Part shown: piece by piece, positions 55,981 through 64,000 of the stretch | How positions within the stretch are numbered: position 1 is the stretch's first letter | How the letters are laid out: each line of letters opens with the position of its first letter | From: Bog-756 sp963745955 | GTDB lineage: Bacteria; Actinomycetota; Acidimicrobiia; Acidimicrobiales; RAAP-2 | Reading direction: 5' to 3' | Length of the DNA: 64,000 nt | NCBI GenBank assembly: GCA_963745955.1 | Contig: CAVUZI010000005.1 | Coordinates: 186,001 to 250,000, forward strand | Notes under the pieces: generated by a model | Databases searched by the model: none | The model's input: the letters and a program-made list of their open reading frames with translations, nothing else | Told to the model about the DNA's origin: nothing | Program-made: the position numbers and the translations under genes

Positions 55981-58127
55981 CTCCTTCCCCGTCTCGGCCC
56001 TTGCGTCACGAGAGCATCAACCACCAGCCGTCGACAGCACGCAGTTGGTGGCCCTGTCAACACCTCACATTCCGCGAGATGCGACTCCCTCAAGCACTCG
56101 GAGGTCTTGGCGGCGGATAGGTGCGTCGAAGGAGCTTTGTGATCGACCCCTGTCCACACCCAGGCACCCGCCTGATAGCTGGGACGGGCTCCGATGACTG
56201 CGGTCATCAATGCTACGTCCTGGGTCACGGAATCAACTCGATCATAGATAGGCAGATTCCGTTGATCCGGGATGACGACCATCGTCACTTTCCACTCGCG
56301 AAGTGCCCGTCGGACCTTGGAGACGGCAACAGCCGACACGATTTCGGGTGGAGTGGTCGGTCGCGATGCCCAGGAGATCACAACCGCCCCAGGATATTCC
56401 TGCCCGCTGTACACCAACGTCCCACCCGGACCTCCTTCGCCCACCATCGAATAGGGCATGCCGGCGACCGCCTGCCAGGTCATGGTGTTGTCGAACGACA
56501 TGAACGGTGTGGGAAAGACGAGGAGGACCTGGTGGGCGGGTAGATGCGGGGCGACGGTCTTGAACCAGGTCGGCACCGCGACCGGCTCGGTTGTCAGCGG
56601 TATCGTCCCGGCAAGGGAAGAAGCTGTGGGTACGAGGGCGACCGCAGCCACAATCACTGCTGCACAAGCACCGGACCAGCGCGGGAGCCGCGACCATCGG
56701 GTCTTCGAGGCCGCTCCGGTGAGATCGACCGAGGCCGACTCGCGGCTCCTGTCGACTACTCGATAGACCCGATCGACGACGATGGCGAGCATCACCGCAA
56801 CACAGAAGTACACGACGACGACGAAACGGTACGGCACGATGTCCTTGACCACTGGAAGGTGGCTGAACAACCGTGACGGCAGTGGAACACGTTTGCTCGT
56901 CCCCAACGAGCACAGAACCGAAAGAAGCGCCACTGCGCCGAAGAGCCAGAGTCGTCTGTCTCGTCGCCAGATGAGTAAGCCACCGACCACGACAGCGAGC
57001 ACACCGTATCCGAAGTACTCGTTGGAACGTACAGGTCCCTGATAGCCACCCAACCTCCTGGACTCCCTTTGAGTCAGGTTCGTCAAGTGTGCCGACCACG
57101 GGTCGACATAATCTCGCAGCGACGCGCTCTTTGTCCCCAAGTCCTTGAAAGAGCCCGCCCAGACCACTGCCGAAAGGTGGTTCGGTCCGTTGAGTGCGAA
57201 CCAGGCCGGGTAGGCGAGAAGGGCGAACGCCACGACCGCGCCAGTGGATGTCCCCACCAGGGCAAAACGAGCTTTTCTCCTCAACACCTCAGGACGAGTG
57301 AGTACCGCATAGACGACGATCAAGACGACGCCGATGACCGTCATGACCCCGGTGATCAACAGCATCTCCACACCGATAAAGAACTGCAGCACGATCAGGA
57401 GTCCGAGAAGCACGCCGGTCGGCACCGGGCGCCGACGCTGCCGGATGAGCAGTTCGTCAAGGCAAGCGACGATCAGCGGGGGGACTACCGCCATCCCGAG
57501 CATCAGATGAGCATCATCGAGACTGACAATTATGAATGGCGAGAACCCGTAGAACAGACCCCCTGCGAAGGCGGCCGGAGCCCAAGACACCCAACGTCGG
57601 AGAAGGATGAACATGGCTATTGCTGAGAGCGCTGGTGCCAGCGTGAGCGCCACGTTCAGCGTCGCGATTGGCCCGAAGAGCCAGGTGATCGGAGCGAGCA
57701 GAACCCCAATAGCCAAAACGCTCGTATTGGCCAGCAAGTTGATCCCACTTGGATAGTGAATGAAAGTCGAATGGATCGGGCTCAAACCGTGAGCCATCGC
57801 ATAGGCCGGCCATTCGATGAACCAGGTGAACAGCGAGCTATCGCCACATCCGCAGGTAGTAGTCGACGTCGGATGGTTCGTCCAAAGATTCGACCAGATG
57901 AAGACAGAAAGCAGGAAGTACGCACCCGACGCCAGCAGCAATGCTTTCCAACCCCGGAACGATTTCGCCCTGTCGTTCGACTCGGGAAGTGCAAGGGGAT
58001 GGGTACTGGCTACATCAGCGTCCGAGCCACTGAGGGACAACCTCCTCGGCAAAACATCCTTGATCGCCACGCAGCCTCCCAGCCCTCGACGTCTTTCGGT
58101 CGCGATCCCCTGTAGCGTCGGCTGCAA
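55977..58127 (-). CDS. Gene A': intact GT-C-like polytopic membrane protein
   Basis: 716 residues. Cytoplasmic N-terminus of about 55 residues, first helix KALLLASGAYFLLSVFIW, then an external loop TSTTTCGCGDSSLFTWFIEW whose acidic residue matches the catalytic-loop position of GT-C glycosyltransferases. About ten more helices follow, then a C-terminal domain with GEGGPGGTLVYSGQEYPGAV. A polyprenyl-phosphate-sugar donor is expected by analogy. TTG 58127 is the longest start; a GTG at the VAIKDV position about 20 residues in is an alternative. Paralogue of the broken gene A. Confidence 0.8.
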   Translation of the reverse strand: MQPTLQGIATERRRGLGGCVAIKDVLPRRLSLSGSDADVASTHPLALPESNDRAKSFRGWKALLLASGAYFLLSVFIWSNLWTNHPTSTTTCGCGDSSLFTWFIEWPAYAMAHGLSPIHSTFIHYPSGINLLANTSVLAIGVLLAPITWLFGPIATLNVALTLAPALSAIAMFILLRRWVSWAPAAFAGGLFYGFSPFIIVSLDDAHLMLGMAVVPPLIVACLDELLIRQRRRPVPTGVLLGLLIVLQFFIGVEMLLITGVMTVIGVVLIVVYAVLTRPEVLRRKARFALVGTSTGAVVAFALLAYPAWFALNGPNHLSAVVWAGSFKDLGTKSASLRDYVDPWSAHLTNLTQRESRRLGGYQGPVRSNEYFGYGVLAVVVGGLLIWRRDRRLWLFGAVALLSVLCSLGTSKRVPLPSRLFSHLPVVKDIVPYRFVVVVYFCVAVMLAIVVDRVYRVVDRSRESASVDLTGAASKTRWSRLPRWSGACAAVIVAAVALVPTASSLAGTIPLTTEPVAVPTWFKTVAPHLPAHQVLLVFPTPFMSFDNTMTWQAVAGMPYSMVGEGGPGGTLVYSGQEYPGAVVISWASRPTTPPEIVSAVAVSKVRRALREWKVTMVVIPDQRNLPIYDRVDSVTQDVALMTAVIGARPSYQAGAWVWTGVDHKAPSTHLSAAKTSECLRESHLAECEVLTGPPTACCRRLVVDALVTQGPRRGRS

Positions 58128-58461
58128 CTCTAGCCGGGGAGGCGATTGGGTAACCCTGCATGCCGGGTCGATTTACAGCGCAGCGCACGGGCGGTGATGG
58201 AACCAGCCCTGCTAGTGAGATCGCCTCGGGAGAGGTGTACGCCGGCATGCGGCCCGGCCCTCCGGTGCCACGAAAGGTACCGTCATCTACTGGGACGACA
58301 TGTCGGCACCCGCCGACTAGTTACGTGACCAGAAAGGGTCTAAGCTCGGTCGAGATTCAACCGGCGGATTGGTGGGTCGGCGGATCGGGGTGATCGGTGG
58401 ATCGGTGGGTCGGGGCAATCGGCGGATCGGGGTGATCGGGGTGATCGGGGTGGTCGGGGTC
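58128..58461. repeat. 334-bp divergent region with G-rich tandem repeats (58375-58460)
   Basis: The region separates A' from the GH3 gene. From 58375 it consists of degenerate units of GATCGGGGT and GGTGGGTCG (period about 9 or 18). The repeats are in frame with the glycosidase and would encode RRIGVIGVIGVVGV-type sequence if a start at 58369 were used. Nothing else is recognised in the first 240 bp. Confidence 0.65.
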
Positions 58462-60696
58462 ATGGTTGGCAGATCACTTGTCCGTAAGCTCTGGAAGCAC
58501 GTCCTCATTGTCAGCTTTGGGCTTGTGCTTGCCATGGGCGTTGCAATGCCTTCGTCGGTAGCCAGTACGAGCCGTGGACCCACACCACGTCCCACGACGG
58601 AAGCGTCACATGGGGACCCGATCGGTACTGACTCCCACTCTCCAACGACCAAGGCCAAAAGTTGCCCTTGGCTAACTTCTACAGCAACTCCTGCGACACG
58701 CGCCGCCATGGTGGTTGACCGGATGGACCTCTCTCAGCTCGATGAAATGGTCCACAGGGTGACCGGGCCTTACGAAGGAAACACACCCGCAATACCTTCT
58801 CTGTGTGTACCGGCGTTGCACATCTCAGACGGTCCGGCCGGAGTTTCCTTTTCGATTCCGACAGGGGTGACCCAGCTCCCTGCTCCAGTCAGCGCCGCTT
58901 CGACATGGGATCCTTCGACCGTCCGTGCATACGGCACGGTAATCGGAAGCGAAATGGCGGGAAAAGGTGTGAATGTCGCGATGGCACCGACGATCAATAT
59001 CGTTCGTGACCCCAGGTGGGGCCGAGCATTCGAGACCTTTGGCGAAGATCCATATCTGTCCGGTCAGATTGCGGCAGCTGATATCGGCGGGATCCAGAGC
59101 AAAGGCCCAATCGCCATGGTGAAGCATTTCGCGCTCTACAACCAGGAGACCTATCGCGGCACCGGAGCAGATGACGTCATCGTATCGGATCGGGTTGAGC
59201 ACGAGATCTACCTGCCGGCCTTTCAGGCCGCGATCAAACAAGGGCATGCGGGCGCCGTGATGTGCTCGTACCCGAAGATAAACGGGACCTACGCCTGCCA
59301 GGACCCGTATCTCACCAACATCCTCTATGGGCAGTGGCACTTTTCTGGGTACGTTCAGTCGGACCACGATGCCACTCACTCGACTGTGGCCGCGGCCAAC
59401 GCAGGACTCGAAGACATGGAAAGCCCCTCTGGTCAGTACTTTGGGACGCCTCTGGTAGAAGCCGTCACGGATGGACAGGTTGCGCTGAGGACGCTGAAGA
59501 CCATGGCGACTCGGGTACTCGCCACGATGTTCGCCTTTGGTCTCTTCAACCGGCCCGACACGGGATCAATAGGCGCTGTCGTCACATCCCCTGCACATGC
59601 CGCAGTTGCTCAGACTGTTTCCGACGAGGGGACGGTTCTGTTGAAGAATTCGGGTGGAACGCTCCCACTGTCAGCCGGCGTCTCGTCGATCGCCGTCATT
59701 GGCGACGATGCCGGCCCGGACGCCTTGACGAGCGGCATTGGGAGCGCCACGGTGACTGCTCCGCACATAGTGACGCCCTACGAGGGCATCGCCGCCGCCG
59801 CTGGGAGCGGTACCACAGTGTCGTATTCTCAGGGCTATTCGCCCACCGAGCCGAACGGCGACGCGATGCTGCAGGCACAGGCGGTTGAGGCAGCGCGGTC
59901 CGCCACGGTAGCCGTCGTCTTCGCAGGGCTGAAGGAGCAGGAGGGTACCGACCTCTCGAGCATCGATCTGTCGCCAGCCGAAAATCAGCTCATCAGCGCG
60001 GTCGCCCAGGCCAACCCCAACACCATTGTCGTGCTCAATACTGGATCGGCAGTGACGATGCCGTGGCTGAGCTCAGTCGGGGCTGTGGTCGAAGCTTGGT
60101 ATCCGGGCCAGGAAGACGGCGACTCGATCGCCGACATACTCTTCGGAAAAGTCGATCCGTCTGGGAAGCTACCGGTTACCTTTCCAGTGAGCCTTGCCGA
60201 CGTTCCTGCGGCCACGGCCGCCCAGTGGCCCGGGGTGGATGGCGAGGTCCACTACTCAGAGGGCCTCTTGGTGGGCTACCGCTGGTACGACGCCAAGAAG
60301 ATCTCCCCACTCTTTCCGTTCGGATTCGGGTTGTCGTACACGTCGTTCTCATTTTCGGATCTGCGGATGTCGAGTAGCACTCTGTCCCAACGCGGCAGCA
60401 CGACGGCTTCCGTCGACGTGACAAACACCGGATCTGTAGCGGGAGCCGACACGGTGCAGGTCTACGTCCGAGATCCGAGTTCGGCCGGGGAGCCTCCGGA
60501 ACAACTGAAGGGCTTCGACAAGGTTGCGCTGGATCCAGGCCAGACCACCACGGTCAGCATCCCACTCGCGCCGCAGTCCTTCTCCATTTGGGACACCAAC
60601 GGCCAGGCTTGGGTGGAAACGCCAGGTCATTACCGCATCATGGTCGGCGACTCGTCGGCCAACCTACCGCTGAAGACGACGATCTCCATCCGTTGA
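58462..60696 (+). CDS. Secreted glycoside hydrolase family 3 (beta-glucosidase-like)
   Basis: 744 residues. Signal peptide VRKLWKHVLIVSFGLVLAMG with cleavage near SSVAS. GH3 N-domain: VAMAPTINIVRDPRWGRAFE, FGEDPYLSGQ, VKHFALYNQETYR, and the nucleophile region GYVQSDHDATHS (Asp near residue 300). GH3 C-domain contains DEGTVLLKNSGGTLPL and a C-terminal fibronectin-like domain (VQVYVRDPSSAGEPPEQLKG). It should remove beta-glucosyl or related residues outside the cell. ATG 58462 gives a normal signal peptide. Confidence 0.9.
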   Translation: MVGRSLVRKLWKHVLIVSFGLVLAMGVAMPSSVASTSRGPTPRPTTEASHGDPIGTDSHSPTTKAKSCPWLTSTATPATRAAMVVDRMDLSQLDEMVHRVTGPYEGNTPAIPSLCVPALHISDGPAGVSFSIPTGVTQLPAPVSAASTWDPSTVRAYGTVIGSEMAGKGVNVAMAPTINIVRDPRWGRAFETFGEDPYLSGQIAAADIGGIQSKGPIAMVKHFALYNQETYRGTGADDVIVSDRVEHEIYLPAFQAAIKQGHAGAVMCSYPKINGTYACQDPYLTNILYGQWHFSGYVQSDHDATHSTVAAANAGLEDMESPSGQYFGTPLVEAVTDGQVALRTLKTMATRVLATMFAFGLFNRPDTGSIGAVVTSPAHAAVAQTVSDEGTVLLKNSGGTLPLSAGVSSIAVIGDDAGPDALTSGIGSATVTAPHIVTPYEGIAAAAGSGTTVSYSQGYSPTEPNGDAMLQAQAVEAARSATVAVVFAGLKEQEGTDLSSIDLSPAENQLISAVAQANPNTIVVLNTGSAVTMPWLSSVGAVVEAWYPGQEDGDSIADILFGKVDPSGKLPVTFPVSLADVPAATAAQWPGVDGEVHYSEGLLVGYRWYDAKKISPLFPFGFGLSYTSFSFSDLRMSSSTLSQRGSTTASVDVTNTGSVAGADTVQVYVRDPSSAGEPPEQLKGFDKVALDPGQTTTVSIPLAPQSFSIWDTNGQAWVETPGHYRIMVGDSSANLPLKTTISIR

Positions 60697-60865
60697 ATCC
60701 GAAGTTCGTTGAATCCGAAGGTCTCGGCCTCTGACCGTAGATGGCCGCCTTCGGGAAACCGACGTTTGCAGGAGGAATAGCGGGCGACATGTCGGTGCGT
60801 TATCACTGTCCCGCATTCGGCCGAGCGTAGCTGCAGGGTACCCCTGACCGATGCTGCGGGTCGCG

Positions 60866-62950
60866 TTATTGAAGATGCCTGATAGCAGCGAGTATTTGTG
60901 GAACGAGCCATTTCGCCACCCAAATCGACCCTGCACGACCATAGTGAAGGTCATCGGGGCGCACTGCAGCTGATGCGAGCATTCCCTTCCCGACCCCGTC
61001 CACCACAAAAGGGCAAGGTGGGCCAGATGGACAGACCCGCGAAGCGAGGTCGACCACGGCGACCTGACGGGGATGACGTGCAGCTTCCTGCTTCAGCAGT
61101 TCGTTCATCTTTTCGATCTTCGCGGCTTCTGCCTCCAATCGACTCTGATGTGGGTTGTATGCCCTCGGTGGCTCCAGCAAAAGGACGACCCTCGCCCCGG
61201 TTCGGACGAACTGTGCAACCCGAGCCTCAATCCTTTGACTCATGATTCTCTTCCAGGCAGGGGTTCCGATGGCGAGCACACTGCTCCCATCTGGAGGATC
61301 GACGATCGAGTTTGCCTCATCGGTGCTTCCCCATAGAACGACGTCAGGCTTCCCGTGGATTTGCGCTCCCGTTTCAGCTCGCACCGCTCGCCTCTGACAG
61401 GTCGACGTATAGGCCACAAAATTGCGGTTGTTGTAGTAATACGGCGCAAGTGTGTCGCTGACCACGCCGCACCCGATCACCGAACCGGACTCGATTTGTA
61501 CTCCGTATGAAGGGCTGACCAAGCTGAGTCCCAATAGCATGCTGCAGGCCGTCGAATCTCCGATGACGAGCATCCGGAGGTGGCGGGACGAGTTGTCTTG
61601 GCTCTTCTGCTGCTCGAGATTGTTTTGCAAGCGCAATCTGGCGATCCGGCGCTTCGATGGTAGGGGGCACGTGGAGCCCGTAGATGCTGAAGCAAGACTT
61701 CCCGTCAATGCTGGTTGGGTGTTATCGACCGCAAAGGTCGTGAACGCCAAGCTGGATGCAATCAGACAGAGTCCGATGATGATGCTCGCCCATTTCCGCG
61801 ACATCAGCAACGACGAATGCCTGACGGGGTTTTCGATCAGAATGTAGGTTCCGACGGCTGCTACCAGCGACAGCAGAAGCAAGAGAAGATTGTCTCTGAC
61901 TGGCAGTGTTGCCGATCCGCGAGCCTGGGCGGCGATCATGAGGATCGGCCAGTGCCAGAGGTACAGCGAATAGGAGACAAGGCCGAGCATCTGGAACGAC
62001 CGCAGTCGCAGCAGTGATTCGATACCCCACGTTGGCTGTGCCGTTCCGCCGGCAATAACGAGAGCGGTGCCGACGACCGGTATGGCAGCCAGTGAACCTG
62101 GATAGGAAGTGGCTGAGGTGAAGGTGAATGCCGCCACCAAGATCCCACCGCAACCAAGCCAGGTGGCGGCGGCGGCGATCGACTTGGGAAGGCGCAGCAA
62201 GGAGCTGCTGGCCACGGCGACGAGGCCACCAAGCGCCAGCTCCCACGCACGCGTGAATGGTGAGAAGAAGGCACTCGACGGGTCGGCTGCGGTGAGGACG
62301 ACCGAAAGCACATAGGAGCCGATGACCACGGCTCCCAGCAAGAGGCCGACCCGTACACGCACCGAGGATCGCGAGAAGAGCCGAGCCGCGATCAGGAAAA
62401 CCGTCGGGTACACGATATAGAACTGCTCTTCGACAGCAAGGGACCAGAAGTTCTGCAGGAGTGACGGTGGGCTTTGCGATGCGAGATAGTTCGAACCGGA
62501 TGCCGCGAAGTGGAAGTTGGCGAGGAATACCGACGCCCATTGGCCGTCGACTGCGGTTTGTCGGCCGGTGACCGAGTTGATGACAACGTAGGCACCCAGG
62601 ACAGTGGCAACGATGACCAACGTGGCCGCCGGGAGGATGCGACGGGTCCGGCGACCGTAGAAGGAACGAACCGATGTGCGTCCCGTTGATTCGTATTCCC
62701 TGAGCAGTAACCCGGTGATGACGAAGCCGGAGATGACAAAGAAAACGTCTACTCCGACGTAGCCACCGCTCAGGCCAGGTACATCGGCGTGGAAGAGAAC
62801 GACCATCAGGATCGCGACCGCCCGCATACCCTGTACGTCCGGACGGAACTTCCGATCCCCAGTTGGCGTGCCAGCTCCGTCCCCTGGAGCAAGAGTGCGC
62901 GCCGGGGGTGGTGACCCAGACTGATCCTCAACGGTGATTGGCTCAGCCAT
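60866..62950 (-). CDS. OafA/YrhL-like acyltransferase with C-terminal SGNH domain
   Basis: 694 residues. The acyltransferase-3 membrane domain covers about 35-400: LRPDVQGMRAVAILMV-like start, FHADVPGLSGGYVGVDVFFV, WSLAVEEQFYIVYP and SLYLWHWPIL. The SGNH domain has VIGDSTACSMLLG near 456 and PDDLHYGRAG near 675 (catalytic Ser and Asp-His). Such proteins O-acylate exported polysaccharides or peptidoglycan. Placed next to YfhO-like genes and GH3, it completes a plausible surface-glycan set. ATG at 62950. Confidence 0.9.
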   Translation of the reverse strand: MAEPITVEDQSGSPPPARTLAPGDGAGTPTGDRKFRPDVQGMRAVAILMVVLFHADVPGLSGGYVGVDVFFVISGFVITGLLLREYESTGRTSVRSFYGRRTRRILPAATLVIVATVLGAYVVINSVTGRQTAVDGQWASVFLANFHFAASGSNYLASQSPPSLLQNFWSLAVEEQFYIVYPTVFLIAARLFSRSSVRVRVGLLLGAVVIGSYVLSVVLTAADPSSAFFSPFTRAWELALGGLVAVASSSLLRLPKSIAAAATWLGCGGILVAAFTFTSATSYPGSLAAIPVVGTALVIAGGTAQPTWGIESLLRLRSFQMLGLVSYSLYLWHWPILMIAAQARGSATLPVRDNLLLLLLSLVAAVGTYILIENPVRHSSLLMSRKWASIIIGLCLIASSLAFTTFAVDNTQPALTGSLASASTGSTCPLPSKRRIARLRLQNNLEQQKSQDNSSRHLRMLVIGDSTACSMLLGLSLVSPSYGVQIESGSVIGCGVVSDTLAPYYYNNRNFVAYTSTCQRRAVRAETGAQIHGKPDVVLWGSTDEANSIVDPPDGSSVLAIGTPAWKRIMSQRIEARVAQFVRTGARVVLLLEPPRAYNPHQSRLEAEAAKIEKMNELLKQEAARHPRQVAVVDLASRVCPSGPPCPFVVDGVGKGMLASAAVRPDDLHYGRAGSIWVAKWLVPQILAAIRHLQ

Positions 62951-62972
62951 AAGCCCCCTTACGCCACCACCC

Positions 62973-63185
62973 TCAGACCCACGCCGACAAGCCTAATGGA
63001 TGACCCTTCTCCGGCTGTGAGTCCGAGTGGAATCGACGATGCCGGCCGGTCGTGGGTCTTGACATTTCGGACGCGAACCCGAGCAGTTCCAGGACTCTGT
63101 GGAGCTCCTCGACCGGTCCCTTCACCAACTCCAGGTGGACGACCCGCGACCGATCTCCTCCGGCACCGACCATGTCCTCCGTCAT
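62973..63185 (-). CDS. Doubtful small or degenerate gene between the acyltransferase and tRNA-Val
   Basis: 70 residues, MTEDMVGAGGDRSRVVHLEL onward; reads as ordinary protein for about 45 residues (GPVEELHRVLELLGFASEMS). Upstream in the same frame GTGLRPYRLIDKI could belong to it, with further coding-like pieces in other frames to 63470. It may be a decayed gene. No family is recognised. The rest of the 62951-63508 gap holds nothing I can name. Confidence 0.25.
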   Translation of the reverse strand: MTEDMVGAGGDRSRVVHLELVKGPVEELHRVLELLGFASEMSRPTTGRHRRFHSDSQPEKGHPLGLSAWV

Positions 63186-63508
63186 GATCTTGTCGATCAG
63201 TCGGTACGGCCTGAGTCCTGTTCCGATACCCGATCTGGCGGGCGATCTCGGGCTTCGTCTTCGAAGAGCTCAATGATCCGGACCTCGATGCGTTGGCACT
63301 CGACCTCGTCATGTCCTCGGGCCCGCACCGATCCATCGGCCGTCGGAAGACCGTTGGTAGATCGAGCCCCCGGTGTTCGACTTCCTCTCCCAGGCATTCG
63401 GAATTTCTCACAACCCCGTTGCCACAGTCGTTGCTGCTTTCGGGGTTCTTCCACCGTAGACGCGACAAACCCCAGAACAGACAACCGGTTTGACCTGGGA
63501 GTTTGCGG

Positions 63509-63581
63509 TGGGCCGTGCGGGACTTGAACCCACGACCCCTTGCGTGTCATGCAAGTGCGCTACCAACTGCGCCAACGGCCC
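63509..63581 (-). tRNA. tRNA-Val (GAC)
   Basis: Folds as a complete cloverleaf: acceptor GGGCCGT pairs with ACGGCCC, D-arm GCGC-AGTTGGTA-GCGC, anticodon stem CTTGC/GCAAG with loop ATGACAC (anticodon GAC), and T-loop GGTTCAAGTCC. Discriminator base is A; CCA is not encoded. It marks the right end of the A/T-richer surface-glycan segment. Confidence 0.93.
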
Positions 63582-63683
63582 GTGACGCTCGACGATACCA
63601 CTCGCCGGATACGGCGCCGGGGGGACCGCCGATCATTGACGAACTGCTGAAGGACGGCGGAGGGTCACCTCGGTGACGAAGCG

Positions 63684-64000
63684 TCAGCGGAGCGCATTCG
63701 GCACAGGAGGGCTCGTTCGGTCGATCGCCTCCCAACCGCCGAACTCGCGCCGGCGCTCGAGCTCGGCCCGGTGCCCGCCTCGCAGTCCGAAGAGCCGCTT
63801 GGCCAGTAGCAGATAGACGACGATGGCCAGGTTGATGGCCAATGTGATCAGCTTGAACGCGCTCACGCTGAGCGTCAGCTCGTAGATCTCGATCGGAACC
63901 AGGACAGTGATGGCCACAAGCGTCAGATACTCGGCCCAGCGCTTGGCGAACCAGAGTCCCACCATCTCCGTCGCCTCCAGGGCGGCGTAGGCGGTGACAG
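63684..64000 (-). CDS. DUF2127 family membrane protein, cut by the window edge
   Basis: At least 105 residues, entering from the right edge: YAALEATEMVGLWFAKRWAE, LTLVAITVLVPIEIYELTLS, KLITLAINLAIVVYLLLAKR, then a charged tail. The G[LV]W..KRWAEYLT and P.E.YEL signatures and the two final helices match the C-terminal half of DUF2127 proteins, small membrane proteins of unknown role. The start lies beyond 64000. Confidence 0.72.
   Translation of the reverse strand, partial: VTAYAALEATEMVGLWFAKRWAEYLTLVAITVLVPIEIYELTLSVSAFKLITLAINLAIVVYLLLAKRLFGLRGGHRAELERRREFGGWEAIDRTSPPVPNALR

Noticed and set aside
62951..63508. A full gene upstream of the acyltransferase
   Set aside because: Coding-like pieces lie in three frames without a family match or clear start; only a low-confidence short frame is listed.

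Overview
This is high-GC actinobacterial DNA. The best guess is an Acidimicrobiia-type lineage. That inference rests on F420-type luciferase-like oxidoreductases, MurT/GatD peptidoglycan amidation genes, a DUF222/HNH '13E12' gene, and a secreted repeat protein with the GYWLVAADGG-type repeat. No rRNA is present to confirm it. One tRNA is seen (tRNA-Val, anticodon GAC, near 63.5 kb).

Layout. 0-7 kb: a TetR gene faces a tightly coupled lipid operon (fatty acyl-CoA reductase fused to a HAD domain, zinc alcohol dehydrogenase, lactate-racemase-like protein, PlsC acyltransferase); each start codon overlaps the preceding stop. 7-10.6 kb, minus strand: HAD-PlsC fusion, MurT, GatD, also overlapping. 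10.8-25.7 kb: housekeeping and accessory genes (LysR, GNAT, YqgE, crotonase, TetR-MFS pair, DUF222/HNH, F420 oxidoreductase, nitroreductase, peroxiredoxin, DUF2254, thioesterase, VOC, lipoprotein). 26-33.7 kb: three large polytopic membrane genes (here A, B, C; B and C are YfhO-like) broken by very many frame changes. 33.9-35.8 kb: fructosamine-kinase-like gene and a GNAT. 35.9-47.8 kb: secreted subtilase, SRAP, a secreted repeat protein, an ECF sigma pair, a serine hydrolase, a phosphotransferase, SRPBCC and LLM genes. 47.8-63 kb: a visibly more A/T-rich stretch with intact second copies of the membrane genes (B', C', A'), a secreted GH3 glycosidase and an OafA/SGNH acyltransferase. This looks like a surface-glycan module and ends near the tRNA.

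Two things stand out. First, the TetR-FAR/HAD-ADH-LarA-like-PlsC operon looks like an undescribed lipid pathway. Second, the A/B/C membrane-protein trio exists twice within about 30 kb, rearranged, and the first set contains a long inverted repeat between B and C.

Quality caveat. Many genes left of about 35.8 kb carry single-base frame breaks although the protein reads well on both sides. No gene identified to the right of that point does. This pattern fits local consensus indel errors better than true decay, so frame-broken genes are described as whole genes with the breaks stated.
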